From the NCBI GenBank assembly GCA_046349255.1, contig JAXMCR010000002.1, forward strand, positions 682,001 through 746,000: DNA of 64,000 nt. Reading direction: 5' to 3'. The notes beneath the pieces were generated by a model. It was not told where the DNA came from. It worked only from the letters and a program-made list of their open reading frames with translations, and made no database searches. The stretch's first letter is position 1, and each line of letters begins with the position of its first letter. This document shows positions 52,105 to 60,843 of this stretch, piece by piece. The position numbers and the translations under genes were made by a program. The DNA comes from DAIODI01 sp046349255 (lineage in GTDB: Bacteria; Pseudomonadota; Alphaproteobacteria; Rhizobiales; Aestuariivirgaceae).

Positions 52105-53115
52105 CTAGATCTCGAAGTTGATCATCTGGCGCATCACGAGCGTGCCGATCAGCATCCAGATCAGTGAGCCGGCAATCATGATGTTGCCCACATGGGTATC
52201 CCACAGGGGCGTCAGGTAGGAGGGGTTCAGCGCCGCCATGCCGCCGCAGATGACGAACGGCAGCGCGCCGATGATCATCGCGGATGATTTTGCTTCCTGG
52301 CTGACCGCCTTGATCTTCTGTTTCATCTTCTTGCGGTCGCGCAGCACTTTCGACAGGTTGTTCAGCGCTTCGGCGAGGTTGCCGCCGGTCTTCATCTGGA
52401 TCGCCATCACGATCGACAGGAAATTCACTTCGGCGAGCGGGATGCTCTCATACATACGCTCAAGACCCTGATCGATGCTGATGCCGACTCGTTGCCCTTC
52501 GACAACCTCCAGAAATTCAGGCCCGACCGGCGCAGGCGATTCGGACGCGATGACGCGCATCGAGTCGGAGACGGGAAGGCCCGCCTTCAGGCTGCGCACC
52601 ATGATGTCGATGGCATCGGCGAATTCGCGCAGGAACGATTCCTCGCGGCGCCGTCTCATGTAGTTGAGGAACCACCGCGGCAGACCGAGGATGCCTGCGA
52701 GCATGGCGAGCAGCGCCACGTAGGGAGGGGCTCCAACAATCAGAACCGCAAAGCCCAAGACGATGCCGACGACGACCGCGGCGATCCAGTAGGTGCGCAA
52801 AGTAATGTCGAGACCACTCTGCGCGATCAGCGCGCGCGTGGTGAGCCGCTTCTTCTGCTTTCGTGCCGTTTCTTCGAGCTGCTTCAGCGTATCCTGGATC
52901 TGGCGGCGGCGCGTATCCTTGCTGTCGTTGGCAAGCCTGCCGCGAATGCTCGAGATCAGCGATTCCGATTCCTGCTTGCCCACCACCCGGTTGTCGATGC
53001 GCTTGGCCATGTCGCGCTCGCCGGAGAAGTAGGGATAGAGGAGGGTCAGGACCAGCCCGCCGACCGCTGCAGCAATCAGCAGGATCACAAGAAGTTCGAC
53101 GATCTGTTCGTTCAT
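52105..53115 (-). CDS. tadB: Tad pilus inner-membrane platform protein TadB
   Basis: A 336-residue type II secretion F-domain protein with an N-terminal helix, a cytoplasmic basic segment (residues ~60-90) and the F domain FADAIDIMVRSLKAGLPVSD, then IQMKTGGNLAEALNNLSKVL. It lies 24 bp after the CpaF ATPase gene and partners with TadC. Confidence 0.93.
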   Translation of the reverse strand: MNEQIVELLVILLIAAAVGGLVLTLLYPYFSGERDMAKRIDNRVVGKQESESLISSIRGRLANDSKDTRRRQIQDTLKQLEETARKQKKRLTTRALIAQSGLDITLRTYWIAAVVVGIVLGFAVLIVGAPPYVALLAMLAGILGLPRWFLNYMRRRREESFLREFADAIDIMVRSLKAGLPVSDSMRVIASESPAPVGPEFLEVVEGQRVGISIDQGLERMYESIPLAEVNFLSIVMAIQMKTGGNLAEALNNLSKVLRDRKKMKQKIKAVSQEAKSSAMIIGALPFVICGGMAALNPSYLTPLWDTHVGNIMIAGSLIWMLIGTLVMRQMINFEI

Positions 53116-53139
53116 GTACGGCCTCCCCTGCGGCGCGGG

Positions 53140-54621
53140 TTAGAGTCCCGCACCTTCGTTGCGGGCCTCGGCGCGCTCCAGCGCCTCGGCAAGACGACCT
53201 TCTTCGCCATAGTACCGGGCGCGATCCCAGAAGTGTGGCCGCGCGATGCCGGTCGAACGATGACGGCCGACGATCTTGCCGGAGGCGTCCTCGCCGACGA
53301 TCTCGTACAGGAACAGGTCTTGCGTGATGATGACGTCGCCTTCCATGCCGACGACTTCCGTGACGTGCGTGATGCGGCGTGAGCCATCGCGCAGGCGCGC
53401 GGCCTGGATGACGACGTCGATCGAGCCGACGATCATCTCCTTGATGGTTTTCGAGGGCAGGCTGAACCCGCCCATCGTGATCATCGATTCGAGACGTTGC
53501 AACGCCTCGCGCGGGCTGTTGGCGTGGACCGTGCCCATCGAACCATCGTGGCCGGTATTCATCGCTTGTAGGAGGTCGAAGGCCTCCGGTCCGCGCACTT
53601 CGCCGACGATGATGCGTTCCGGCCGCATGCGCAGGCAGTTCTTGACGAGATCGCGCATGGTGATTTCGCCCTGGCCTTCGAGGTTCGGCGGGCGCGTTTC
53701 GAGACGCACGACGTGCGGCTGCTGGAGCTGGAGTTCGGCCGCGTCCTCGCAGGTGATCACGCGCTCGTGGCTGTCGATGAATGCGGTCAGGCAGTTGAGC
53801 AAGGTCGTCTTGCCGGAGCCGGTGCCGCCCGAGATCAGCACGTTGCACCTGACCCGGCCGATGATACCGGCGATCGTGGCGCCCTCCGGCGTGATCGAGC
53901 CGAAGCGGACCAGGTCCGGCATCTTGAGCCGGTCCTTCTTGAACTTGCGGATGGTGAGCGCAGGTCCATCGACCGCAAGCGGCGGTACGATGACGTTCAC
54001 GCGGGAACCGTCCGGGAGGCGGGCGTCGCAGATCGGGCTCGCTTCATCGACGCGGCGACCGATCTGGCTCACGATGCGCTGGCAGATGTTGAGCAACTGT
54101 GCGTTGTCGCGGAAGCGGACCGAGGATTGCTCCACCTTGCCGTTGACCTCGATGAAGCAGGTCTGTGCGCCGTTGACCATGATGTCGGCTATGTCGTCGC
54201 GCGCCAACAGCGGCTCGAGCGGACCGTAGCCCAAGACGTCGTTGCAGATGTCCTCGAGCAGCTCTTCCTGCTCGGCGATCGACATCACCACGCCCTTCAA
54301 CGCGATGATCTCGTTCACGATGTCGCGAATCTCGTCGCGCGCCGCCTGGCGGTCGAGCTGACCGAGCTGCGTCAGATCGATCGCGTCGATCAGCGCGTTG
54401 AAGATGGTCGCCTTGATGTCGTAGTAGTTGTCGGGCCTCCGGGCGGCGCGAGCCGGGGGCGGGGGCGCAGCCTGCTGCGGCATCGCAACCGACTGGGACG
54501 CGGCCTGCGCCGGGACGGCCGAGCGCGCTGCAGGCATCGCCGGCGCGACCGGCGGCGCGATCGCGGGAACCGCCCCGTTCGCCGGCTTTTCGTTACCGCC
54601 GCTGCGCCTGCCGAACATCAT
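53140..54621 (-). CDS. cpaF: Tad pilus assembly ATPase CpaF/TadA
   Basis: A 493-residue secretion ATPase of the CpaF family. A Pro/Ala-rich N-terminal tail (~1-65) precedes an N-terminal domain; Walker A GGTGSGKTT is at 265-273, the Walker B-type segment RIIVGEVRGPEAFDLLQAM follows, and TGHDGSMGTVHANSPREAL completes the motifs. It powers pilin polymerisation and likely retraction. Its ATG directly abuts the cpaE stop. Confidence 0.95.
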   Translation of the reverse strand: MMFGRRSGGNEKPANGAVPAIAPPVAPAMPAARSAVPAQAASQSVAMPQQAAPPPPARAARRPDNYYDIKATIFNALIDAIDLTQLGQLDRQAARDEIRDIVNEIIALKGVVMSIAEQEELLEDICNDVLGYGPLEPLLARDDIADIMVNGAQTCFIEVNGKVEQSSVRFRDNAQLLNICQRIVSQIGRRVDEASPICDARLPDGSRVNVIVPPLAVDGPALTIRKFKKDRLKMPDLVRFGSITPEGATIAGIIGRVRCNVLISGGTGSGKTTLLNCLTAFIDSHERVITCEDAAELQLQQPHVVRLETRPPNLEGQGEITMRDLVKNCLRMRPERIIVGEVRGPEAFDLLQAMNTGHDGSMGTVHANSPREALQRLESMITMGGFSLPSKTIKEMIVGSIDVVIQAARLRDGSRRITHVTEVVGMEGDVIITQDLFLYEIVGEDASGKIVGRHRSTGIARPHFWDRARYYGEEGRLAEALERAEARNEGAGL

Positions 54622-55890
54622 TTACTTCTTCCTCATCAGCGACAGCTTTCCGACGAACGGCAGCGCAAGCTTGGCCTTCGGTTGTGGCGGAGGCTGACGT
54701 CCGGCAACCCGCTCGGCGAGCGCGGCGAGGAGCGGCGCGGCTTTCGATTTGGGGTTCACTTCCGCGACCATCTTGCCGTTTCCGGAGGCGGTTCCAAAGG
54801 TCACCGCATCGAACGGGATGACCATCGTCGGTTCGACGCCGGCGGCCTTCGCAAAATCGGTGACGGGAATCTCCGGGCGCTTCTGCAGGCCGACTTGGTT
54901 CAGGATCAGGATCGGCGGCCGGTCATTGGGCCTTGCGGCCTTGAGCAGGTCGATCATGTTCTTCGCATTGCGCAAGCTTGCAAGGTCGGGCAGCGCAACG
55001 ATCACCACCTCGTCGGCCTGCGTAAGGATCGACTTCGACCACGGCATCCAGCTCGACGGCAGGTCGAGGACCACCATCGGAACCGAACGGCGGATGACGT
55101 CGATGACGTGCTCGAGCGTTTCGCGTTCGACCGGGTACTCTCGATCGACAACGGATGGGGCTGAGAGCAGGTTGAGCCGCTCGCCGACCTTCATCAGGAG
55201 CCGGTCGACGACCGCCTCGTCGATCCGGTCCGGCTGGATGAACGCATCGGCCACCGACTGGTTCGGGTCGACGTTGAAGTCGAGCGCCGCCGTGCCGAAG
55301 GCCACGTCGAGATCGACGATCGTCGTCTCGAGCGCGTAGGTGCGGGCGATCGTCCAGGCGACGTTGTGGGCGATCGTGCTCGCTCCCGTCCCGCCGCGGG
55401 CGCCGGCGAAGGCGATGACGCGTCCGATCCGGGCAGCGCCGGGATCGGCATAGAGGTTGCCAACCGACTCGATGACCTGAAGCGATGAGATCGGCGCGAC
55501 GATGTAGTCGCTGATGCCCAGCCGCGTCAGTTCGCGGTAGAGCAGCACGTCGTTCAGGTGGCCGATCACGATGACCTTGGTCGAGGGATCGCACACGGCA
55601 GCAAGCTGGGCGAGCTCGGCGAGGACGCCATCGCGGTTCGCCTGCGACTCGACGATCAAGACGTTAGGCGTTTCGGTCTGGCTGTAAATCTCGGCTGCAG
55701 CAGCGATACCCCCGGGGTGGACCTGCATGTGCGCCTTCGCCATGCGGCGGTCGGCGGCAGCCGTCTCCAGCACCTGGCCGGTGCGCGGGTCGGTGCAGAA
55801 GGCATGGATGTTGATCCTCGGGATCATCACCAACACCTCCTGGCGCATCTCCGCGCCAGGGAGCTGATCGTGGATCGCGTTCATGACCAT
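54622..55890 (-). CDS. cpaE: Tad pilus localisation protein CpaE/TadZ
   Basis: A 422-residue ParA/MinD-like protein. The N-terminal ~140 residues resemble a receiver domain (HLNDVLLYRELTRLGISDYI). The P-loop is a deviant Walker A, AGARGGTGASTIAHNVAW (~158-175), followed by TTIVDLDVAFGTAALDFNVD and VVLDLPSSWMPW. CpaE helps place the pilus at a cell pole. The start may be 55890 or the next ATG at 55884. Confidence 0.92.
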   Translation of the reverse strand: MVMNAIHDQLPGAEMRQEVLVMIPRINIHAFCTDPRTGQVLETAAADRRMAKAHMQVHPGGIAAAAEIYSQTETPNVLIVESQANRDGVLAELAQLAAVCDPSTKVIVIGHLNDVLLYRELTRLGISDYIVAPISSLQVIESVGNLYADPGAARIGRVIAFAGARGGTGASTIAHNVAWTIARTYALETTIVDLDVAFGTAALDFNVDPNQSVADAFIQPDRIDEAVVDRLLMKVGERLNLLSAPSVVDREYPVERETLEHVIDVIRRSVPMVVLDLPSSWMPWSKSILTQADEVVIVALPDLASLRNAKNMIDLLKAARPNDRPPILILNQVGLQKRPEIPVTDFAKAAGVEPTMVIPFDAVTFGTASGNGKMVAEVNPKSKAAPLLAALAERVAGRQPPPQPKAKLALPFVGKLSLMRKK

Positions 55891-55905
55891 CGTCTCCCGC
55901 TCGAC

Positions 55906-56595
55906 TTACTGCTGAACGCCCTGGCTGATGACGACCTTCGAACTGTTGTCGGCCTCAGGCGTGTTGGTCTGCTTCGGCGTCCGGTAGTCCTTGAACATCT
56001 GCTGCCGGCGTGGCGCGTCCGGCGGTGTTTCGGTCCGCGGCGTGATGAAATCGTTCGGGTTGGCGACGACCGCGGCAAGATTCTGCTGATGCGCGCATCC
56101 AAAGTTCGGCATCGGCATGTTGTCTTCGGTCCGGGCGATGTTCGCCGTCCAGTCGCCGCACTCTGCCGTCTGCGCCACTGTTCCGCCGTAGGACGCGACA
56201 ATCGGGCCGCCCTTTCCGCCGTACTGGGAGAAGCCAATGACCTCCGTCGGGATTCCTTGGTTTTCGAGGATCGAGGCCACGCGGGTCGCCTGCTCGCCTG
56301 CGCCCGTCGGGTACTGCAGGGCAATGTGCCGCACGCCCGAGGCGCGTGCCTGCTGCGCGAACGCTGCGACCGAGGAGGCCTCCGCCTGCGTCAGCGCGTT
56401 TCGCTGCGAGGGCACCTCGATCCGGGCGTTGGCATTCACGACCTGGATCGGGTAGCGCTGGTAGTGCAGCGGCGGTGTGTAGACGTCGTCGATCTCGCCG
56501 TTCAGATGGTCGCTGCTGCAGGCGCCGAGCGCCAGAACGAGGGCGACGGGGCTGAAGCGCAGGACGCGGCGGAGCGTATTCGACATAGTTGACAT
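55906..56595 (-). CDS. cpaD: Tad pilus lipoprotein CpaD
   Basis: A 229-residue predicted lipoprotein (lipobox LGAC near residue 25) of the CpaD family. It has YPIQVVNANARIEVPSQRNA and a conserved FGCAHQQNLAAVVANPNDFI, with paired Cys residues (CGDW..., FGCAH). CpaD is associated with the outer-membrane secretin. GAGGAA lies 4 nt before the chosen ATG at 56595; a start at 56622 would overlap the cpaC stop. Confidence 0.9.
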   Translation of the reverse strand: MSTMSNTLRRVLRFSPVALVLALGACSSDHLNGEIDDVYTPPLHYQRYPIQVVNANARIEVPSQRNALTQAEASSVAAFAQQARASGVRHIALQYPTGAGEQATRVASILENQGIPTEVIGFSQYGGKGGPIVASYGGTVAQTAECGDWTANIARTEDNMPMPNFGCAHQQNLAAVVANPNDFITPRTETPPDAPRRQQMFKDYRTPKQTNTPEADNSSKVVISQGVQQ

Positions 56596-56618
56596 GACGT
56601 TCCTCGTTCGTTGCGCGT

Positions 56619-58202
56619 TCATTCGACGATGTAGCCGACGTTGCCGTGGTAGACGCCCTTCGGCTGCTGGTTCTGGGCGCCGTAGATCTTGTTGAGCCGA
56701 CCCCAGATGATGGTCTGGCGGTCACTCGGCGTGTTGTAGTTGTCGAGCGGCGTAGCGAGCTTGGATTCGTTTACGGGCTTCACCACGTACGGCGTCACGA
56801 TCACAACCAGCTCCGTTTCGTTCGACTTGTAGTCGCGGCTCCGGAACAGCGTGCCTAGAACCGGCAGATCCTTGATACCCGGCATGCCGGCGAGGGCCTG
56901 TTTCGTATCCTCCTGAATCAGGCCCGCCATCACCATCGATCCGCCCGAGGGCAGTTCGACGGTCGTCTCGGCGCGGCGCACCTTGAGGCCCGGGATGTCG
57001 AGGGTCGCGTCCGTATTCGCGCTACCCAGCGTGAAGGAGTTGAGGGGCGTCGGTTCACTGACCTCCGTCGAGATCTTCATGCTGATGCGGCCTTCCGACA
57101 TAACGACGGGGGCGAAGCCGAGGCCGACGCCGAACGGCTTGTACTCGATGGTCGTGGTGTTGTTCTGCTGAGAGACCGGGATCGGAAACTCGCCACCCGC
57201 CAGGAATTTTGCACTTTCGCCCGAGATCGCGGTGAGGGTCGGTTCCGCAAGCGTTCGCGTCAGCTGATCACGCTCGTAAGCCTTCAGGACGCTGTCGAGT
57301 GTATTGCCGTCACTGCTGAACGCCGTATTCAAACCGCCGCCAATGAAGCAGTTGAGCGAAATACAGTTGCGCGGCAAGAACGCTCCTGGATCCATATTTC
57401 CGTTCAACTTGAAATCGTTGGTGTTCGCAAAACCGATCTTGAGACCGCCGGACTGCAGTAAGGCGGCTGTGCTGATGCCAAACTGCTTCAGGACTTCGCG
57501 GTTCATCTCCACCACGCGCACCCGGATCATGACTTGATCATTTCCGGTGATCGCGATGTTGTTGACGATGGTGGCCGACGGACCGCTGCTGCCAGACGAG
57601 GGCGAAGCGGAGATCGCGGCGCCGCCAGAGCTGCCACCCGACGAGCCGCCACCCGACGAGCCGCCACCGGACGAGCCGCCAGAAGACGAAGACGGGTTGC
57701 TCTGGACGAACGCCTGGGCGAGGTCGACGGCGCGCTGCGCATCAGCGGCATTCGGCGCCGTGCCGCCGAGGATCACGTTGTTGTTGACCGTATCGACGTT
57801 GATCTGGGCATTGGGAACCGCCTTGCGCAGCAGTTCCTGCAGCGCCTGGCCGTCGATGCCGACGTCGATGTTGAGATTGAGGATCTGCCGCCCGGAGGCG
57901 TCGAAGAAGAACGCGTTGGTCTGGCCCACGCCCTTGGCGAAGAGGTAGGCGGTGTTGGCTGTCCGCACCACGACGTCGGCAATCTTCGGGTCGCCGACGA
58001 GAACGTCCCGCGCGTTGGCCGGCAGCCGGACGACCATGGTCTTGCCGAGGCCCAGCCGCACGAACTTGTTTGCGTCCGCCGCCGCCGGCTGCGGCAACAC
58101 CATCAGGGCAAACGTCATGGCGAACGCAAGGAGCATCGCAAGGAACGATCTCGTCATGGCATTGGTCCCGGTTGGTGCGGCGAGGCGGAGGCTGGAAGAC
58201 AT
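56619..58202 (-). CDS. cpaC: Tad pilus secretin CpaC/RcpA
   Basis: A 527-residue outer-membrane secretin. A signal peptide (~residues 16-42) is followed by the N-terminal pilus domain (KTMVVRLPANARDVLVGDPK, GVGQTNAFFFD), a BON-type region, a Ser/Gly linker (~170-210) and the secretin core with LAEPTLTAISGESAKFLAGG, EFPIPVSQ and the C-terminal TELVVIVTPYVV. A second possible start is the ATG at 58157. It forms the pore for the Flp pilus. A tandem 15-bp DNA repeat encodes part of the linker. Confidence 0.94.
   Translation of the reverse strand: MSSSLRLAAPTGTNAMTRSFLAMLLAFAMTFALMVLPQPAAADANKFVRLGLGKTMVVRLPANARDVLVGDPKIADVVVRTANTAYLFAKGVGQTNAFFFDASGRQILNLNIDVGIDGQALQELLRKAVPNAQINVDTVNNNVILGGTAPNAADAQRAVDLAQAFVQSNPSSSSGGSSGGGSSGGGSSGGSSGGAAISASPSSGSSGPSATIVNNIAITGNDQVMIRVRVVEMNREVLKQFGISTAALLQSGGLKIGFANTNDFKLNGNMDPGAFLPRNCISLNCFIGGGLNTAFSSDGNTLDSVLKAYERDQLTRTLAEPTLTAISGESAKFLAGGEFPIPVSQQNNTTTIEYKPFGVGLGFAPVVMSEGRISMKISTEVSEPTPLNSFTLGSANTDATLDIPGLKVRRAETTVELPSGGSMVMAGLIQEDTKQALAGMPGIKDLPVLGTLFRSRDYKSNETELVVIVTPYVVKPVNESKLATPLDNYNTPSDRQTIIWGRLNKIYGAQNQQPKGVYHGNVGYIVE
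57634..57678. repeat. 15-bp tandem repeat in the secretin linker
   Basis: Three copies of CCACCCGACGAGCCG (the third with one mismatch) plus a degenerate partial copy encode GGSSG units of the CpaC linker. The unit is a multiple of three, so slippage would change linker length without a frameshift. Confidence 0.85.
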
Positions 58203-58210
58203 GTCGTCAC

Positions 58211-59026
58211 CTAGTAGCTGAGCGTCGATTGCTTGATGACGCCGTAGCGGTTGATGGTCACTTCGTTGCGGCGGTCGCCGCGGGCGTACTTCTCGGATAG
58301 GCGCGGGCCGGTGTCGCCAAGCGCCTGGTCGGGGTTGTCGTTGATCGAACGCAAGGCGAGCGACAGCTGGCCCGTCTGTTCGGCGAACGCGAGCACTTCG
58401 GCCTGGCGCGGTTCGAGCTCGAGCGTCGCGGTCTTGCCGACCACGACCTGTTCGCCCTTGTCGTTCGTCTGGAACGTCTGGTCGATTGCGAGCACGCGCA
58501 CGTTCGTGAGAATGGTTTCGGAGACGCTGCGATTCTGGCCGCCCTCGTTCTTGGTGGTCAAAATCACGTCCACCTTGTCGTTCGGGAGGATGAATCCGCC
58601 CGCGCCCGTTTCGGCGCTGATCGAGACGGAGATCGCGCGCATGCCCTTGGGCAGCACGGCGGCCATGAAGCCCGACGTCTTCGGCATTACGAGCTTCTGC
58701 TCGTTGACGGGCTCCCCTTCGAAGAGTTGAACGCGAGCGCGAGACCCGTCGAATTCGGTGCGCGCTTCGGGCTTGGCCTCCTTGGTCACCATCGTGGGCC
58801 GGACCGCTTCCTTGGGCCACGGGATCCAGGAAAGTTTCGTCGGATCGACCTTGTCGCCGAGTGCAACGTCGGCTGCGGCGACCAGCACGTCGACGGTCGG
58901 AACCTTGTTGATTTCGACGACCTGCGTCTGGGTCGTCGTCCTCCCGAGATAGCTGCGGGCGAGCACGACCGCCGCGACGGCCGAAACGATCGCCAGCATC
59001 AGAACCATCAAACGAGATCTGCCCAT
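58211..59026 (-). CDS. cpaB: Tad pilus assembly protein CpaB/RcpC
   Basis: A 271-residue membrane-anchored periplasmic protein. An N-terminal helix (LMVLMLAIVSAVAAVVLARS) precedes a SAF/CpaB domain, with VLVAAADVALGDKVDPTKLS and PKGMRAISVSISAETGAGGF, then ILPNDKVDVILTTK. The ATG at 59026 follows an in-frame GTG (59029). The 144-bp gap upstream holds TTAA half-sites and may contain a promoter, so cpaB-cpaC-cpaD-cpaE-cpaF-tadB-tadC could be one transcript. Confidence 0.93.
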   Translation of the reverse strand: MGRSRLMVLMLAIVSAVAAVVLARSYLGRTTTQTQVVEINKVPTVDVLVAAADVALGDKVDPTKLSWIPWPKEAVRPTMVTKEAKPEARTEFDGSRARVQLFEGEPVNEQKLVMPKTSGFMAAVLPKGMRAISVSISAETGAGGFILPNDKVDVILTTKNEGGQNRSVSETILTNVRVLAIDQTFQTNDKGEQVVVGKTATLELEPRQAEVLAFAEQTGQLSLALRSINDNPDQALGDTGPRLSEKYARGDRRNEVTINRYGVIKQSTLSY

Positions 59027-59170
59027 CACACTTTTCCACCGATTGGCACGGGCGACTCGCCCGTTAACCGACCCTCACTGTCGGTGTGAAAGGTCAAATT
59101 ATGGTTAATGAAGCGTTGGCGGTGCGTTTCTCCCGTTAAGGAGCCGACGGCGTCGCGCCGCGCGTTCCGA

Positions 59171-59707
59171 TCAGTTCAAACCCGTGAACCACCAGGTCTC
59201 GGGCAGTACGAGCACAGCGCCCGCGGCGATGGCCATGCCATAAGGAAGATCGATCTTCTTCGACACGAACGGGGCAAAGGAATCGATGCCCGTGAACTGA
59301 AGATATCGCTGGGTGCTGCGCAGGATCAGCATCACGACACCAAGCACGCCGCCGGCGATCGCGGTGAACACGAGGAATGGCACGATCGGGGTCCAACCGA
59401 TCCAGAGCCCGGTCGCAGCGAGCATCTTGGCGTCGCCGCCGCCGATGAAGTTGCCGGCGAACAGCGCGAAGCCGAAGATGAGGAGAATGATGCCTGCCAA
59501 AACATGCATCCCAAGGACCGGCAGGGGCATCGCGACGGACAGGGCGCAAAGAACGAACGCGACCGCAGTGACGCCGTTCAGCCAGTTCGGGATTCGCAAG
59601 GTAAAGAAATCGAACAGGCCGCACACTACGACCAGCAGTGGAAATAGCGTCAAAGCGACCGACTGCAGCATTTGGAGAACACTCTTCGAAACTTCGCGTT
59701 TCCCCAT
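59171..59707 (-). CDS. cpaA: Type IV prepilin peptidase CpaA/TadV
   Basis: A 178-residue membrane aspartyl protease. The two catalytic Asp motifs are GLFDFFTLRIPNW (~residue 32) and GGGDAKML (~92), with six predicted helices. It removes the leader peptide from Flp prepilin. It lies downstream of the pilin gene across a strong hairpin. Confidence 0.93.
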   Translation of the reverse strand: MGKREVSKSVLQMLQSVALTLFPLLVVVCGLFDFFTLRIPNWLNGVTAVAFVLCALSVAMPLPVLGMHVLAGIILLIFGFALFAGNFIGGGDAKMLAATGLWIGWTPIVPFLVFTAIAGGVLGVVMLILRSTQRYLQFTGIDSFAPFVSKKIDLPYGMAIAAGAVLVLPETWWFTGLN

Positions 59708-59775
59708 GCTGTCATAAAATGGGTAAAGGGGGCTTTAGAGTGCGGGACCGAATTCTAGTGAAGCCGAGTGGTCCA

Positions 59776-59806
59776 ACGTCAGCCGCCCGGCTTGGGCGGC
59801 TGACGT
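59776..59806 (-). terminator. Hairpin after the pilin gene
   Basis: ACGTCAGCCGCCC (59776-59788) pairs perfectly over 13 bp with GGGCGGCTGACGT (59794-59806) around a 5-nt loop, just downstream of the pilin stop on the minus strand. No T run follows. Partial termination or mRNA protection would give more pilin than peptidase. Confidence 0.7.
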
Positions 59807-59817
59807 CAATAAACTCG

Positions 59818-59985
59818 TCAGCTAGGACGTTGCTGCAGCGCGGTGACGATGTCGTTGAACATATTTCTGATTTCCCCACCGACCAGCGGAGCTGCAGCCG
59901 CCAGTACCAGCCCGATCCCGGCCGCGATAAGGCCATACTCGATTGCGGTTGCGCCGTCTTCGTTCTTCAGGAACTTCGTGAGCAT
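59818..59985 (-). CDS. flp: Flp/Fap major pilin
   Basis: A 55-residue prepilin. A short basic leader (MLTKFLKNEDGA) is followed by TAIEYGLIAAGIGLVLAAAA, with the Glu at +5 of the mature helix needed for polymerisation. GGAGG lies 8 nt before the ATG at 59985. The divergent gene at 60183 encodes a protein like the CpaC N-terminal domain. The 197-bp gap between them is the shared regulatory region and holds TTAA half-sites (60071, 60164) but no motif I can assign. Confidence 0.94.
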   Translation of the reverse strand: MLTKFLKNEDGATAIEYGLIAAGIGLVLAAAAPLVGGEIRNMFNDIVTALQQRPS

Positions 59986-60182
59986 CTTGTTAGCCTCCAG
60001 GTTGCACAACTTTCGCGAGTTGCTAACATCGTGTTCTAGTTTTCCTGAACTGGGGTGTCAGGGAGTGGTGGTTAAGCAAGGATTCGTCTCGATAAGGCTT
60101 TGTTCACCATGTTCAGGCACCATCATTGCCAATCGCCGGCAAATGACCGGCCAATCCGGCTGCTTAACGGAGTATCGGACTC

Positions 60183-60662
60183 ATGGGGATCGCCAGGCAC
60201 TTTGGGCTCTGCCAGCTCGCGACGATCGCGTCTCTTGCACTTGTCAGTCCGGCGTTCGCCGGCACGGCCGTCACCATCGCCTCGGACCATGCCAAGATCC
60301 TGTCCGTCGCCGGAACGCCGACCTCTATCATCGTCGGCAACCCGATGTACGCAGACGTCAGCCTGCAGGGCGGTAAGGTCGTCCTGTTCGGAAGGTCGTC
60401 CGGACAGACGAACATCATCCTGCTCGACGGTGACGGCAATCAACTGGCGAACTTCGACGTCACCGTGAGCAAAAGCGCCGACGCCAACAATCTGACGATC
60501 TACAAGGCTGGCGAACGCATTTCTGCCGTTTGCTCGCCGATCTGCGAGCAGACATTGCAGTCGGGCGACTCGTCCGATGCCGTCAAGGAACTGACGGAAA
60601 CGATCAAGACGAAGCTGGAACAGACGCAGCAGGCCGCGGGCATCGGGGGCGGCACCCCCTAA
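60183..60662 (+). CDS. Secreted pilus assembly N-terminal-domain protein (CpaC-like)
   Basis: A 159-residue exported protein with a signal peptide (~1-26, cleavage near FAG). The mature part AVTIASDHAKILSVAG, VGNPMYADVS and SSGQTNIILLDGDGNQL aligns by eye with the N-terminal domain of CpaC (VGDPKIADVV, GVGQTNAFFFDASGRQI). Cys117 and Cys121 lie in a C-terminal segment absent from CpaC. It may dock on the secretin or pilus base; this is inferred from similarity and position. Confidence 0.82.
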   Translation: MGIARHFGLCQLATIASLALVSPAFAGTAVTIASDHAKILSVAGTPTSIIVGNPMYADVSLQGGKVVLFGRSSGQTNIILLDGDGNQLANFDVTVSKSADANNLTIYKAGERISAVCSPICEQTLQSGDSSDAVKELTETIKTKLEQTQQAAGIGGGTP

Positions 60663-60666
60663 GCGG

Positions 60667-60843
60667 CTACCTGCGCCGAGCCTCGCGGTCGGTAAGCGGG
60701 CGGTCGTCGTCGTCCTCGAGGATGCGGAGGGCCGCGCCGTCGAGGTCGTCGTACTGGCCCGACTTCAGCGACCAGATGAACGCCGCAAGCCCGACCGCAC
60801 CCAGGAAGAGCGCGACGGGAATGAGCAGGAGCAGCCCGTTCAT
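60667..60843 (-). CDS. ccoS: cbb3-type cytochrome oxidase assembly protein CcoS
   Basis: A 58-residue membrane protein matching CcoS: LLIPVALFLGAVGLAAFIWS is the single helix, followed by LKSGQYDDLDGAALRIL. Required for maturation of cbb3 oxidase. Its ATG overlaps the ccoI stop (ATGA). Confidence 0.94.
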   Translation of the reverse strand: MNGLLLLIPVALFLGAVGLAAFIWSLKSGQYDDLDGAALRILEDDDDRPLTDREARRR

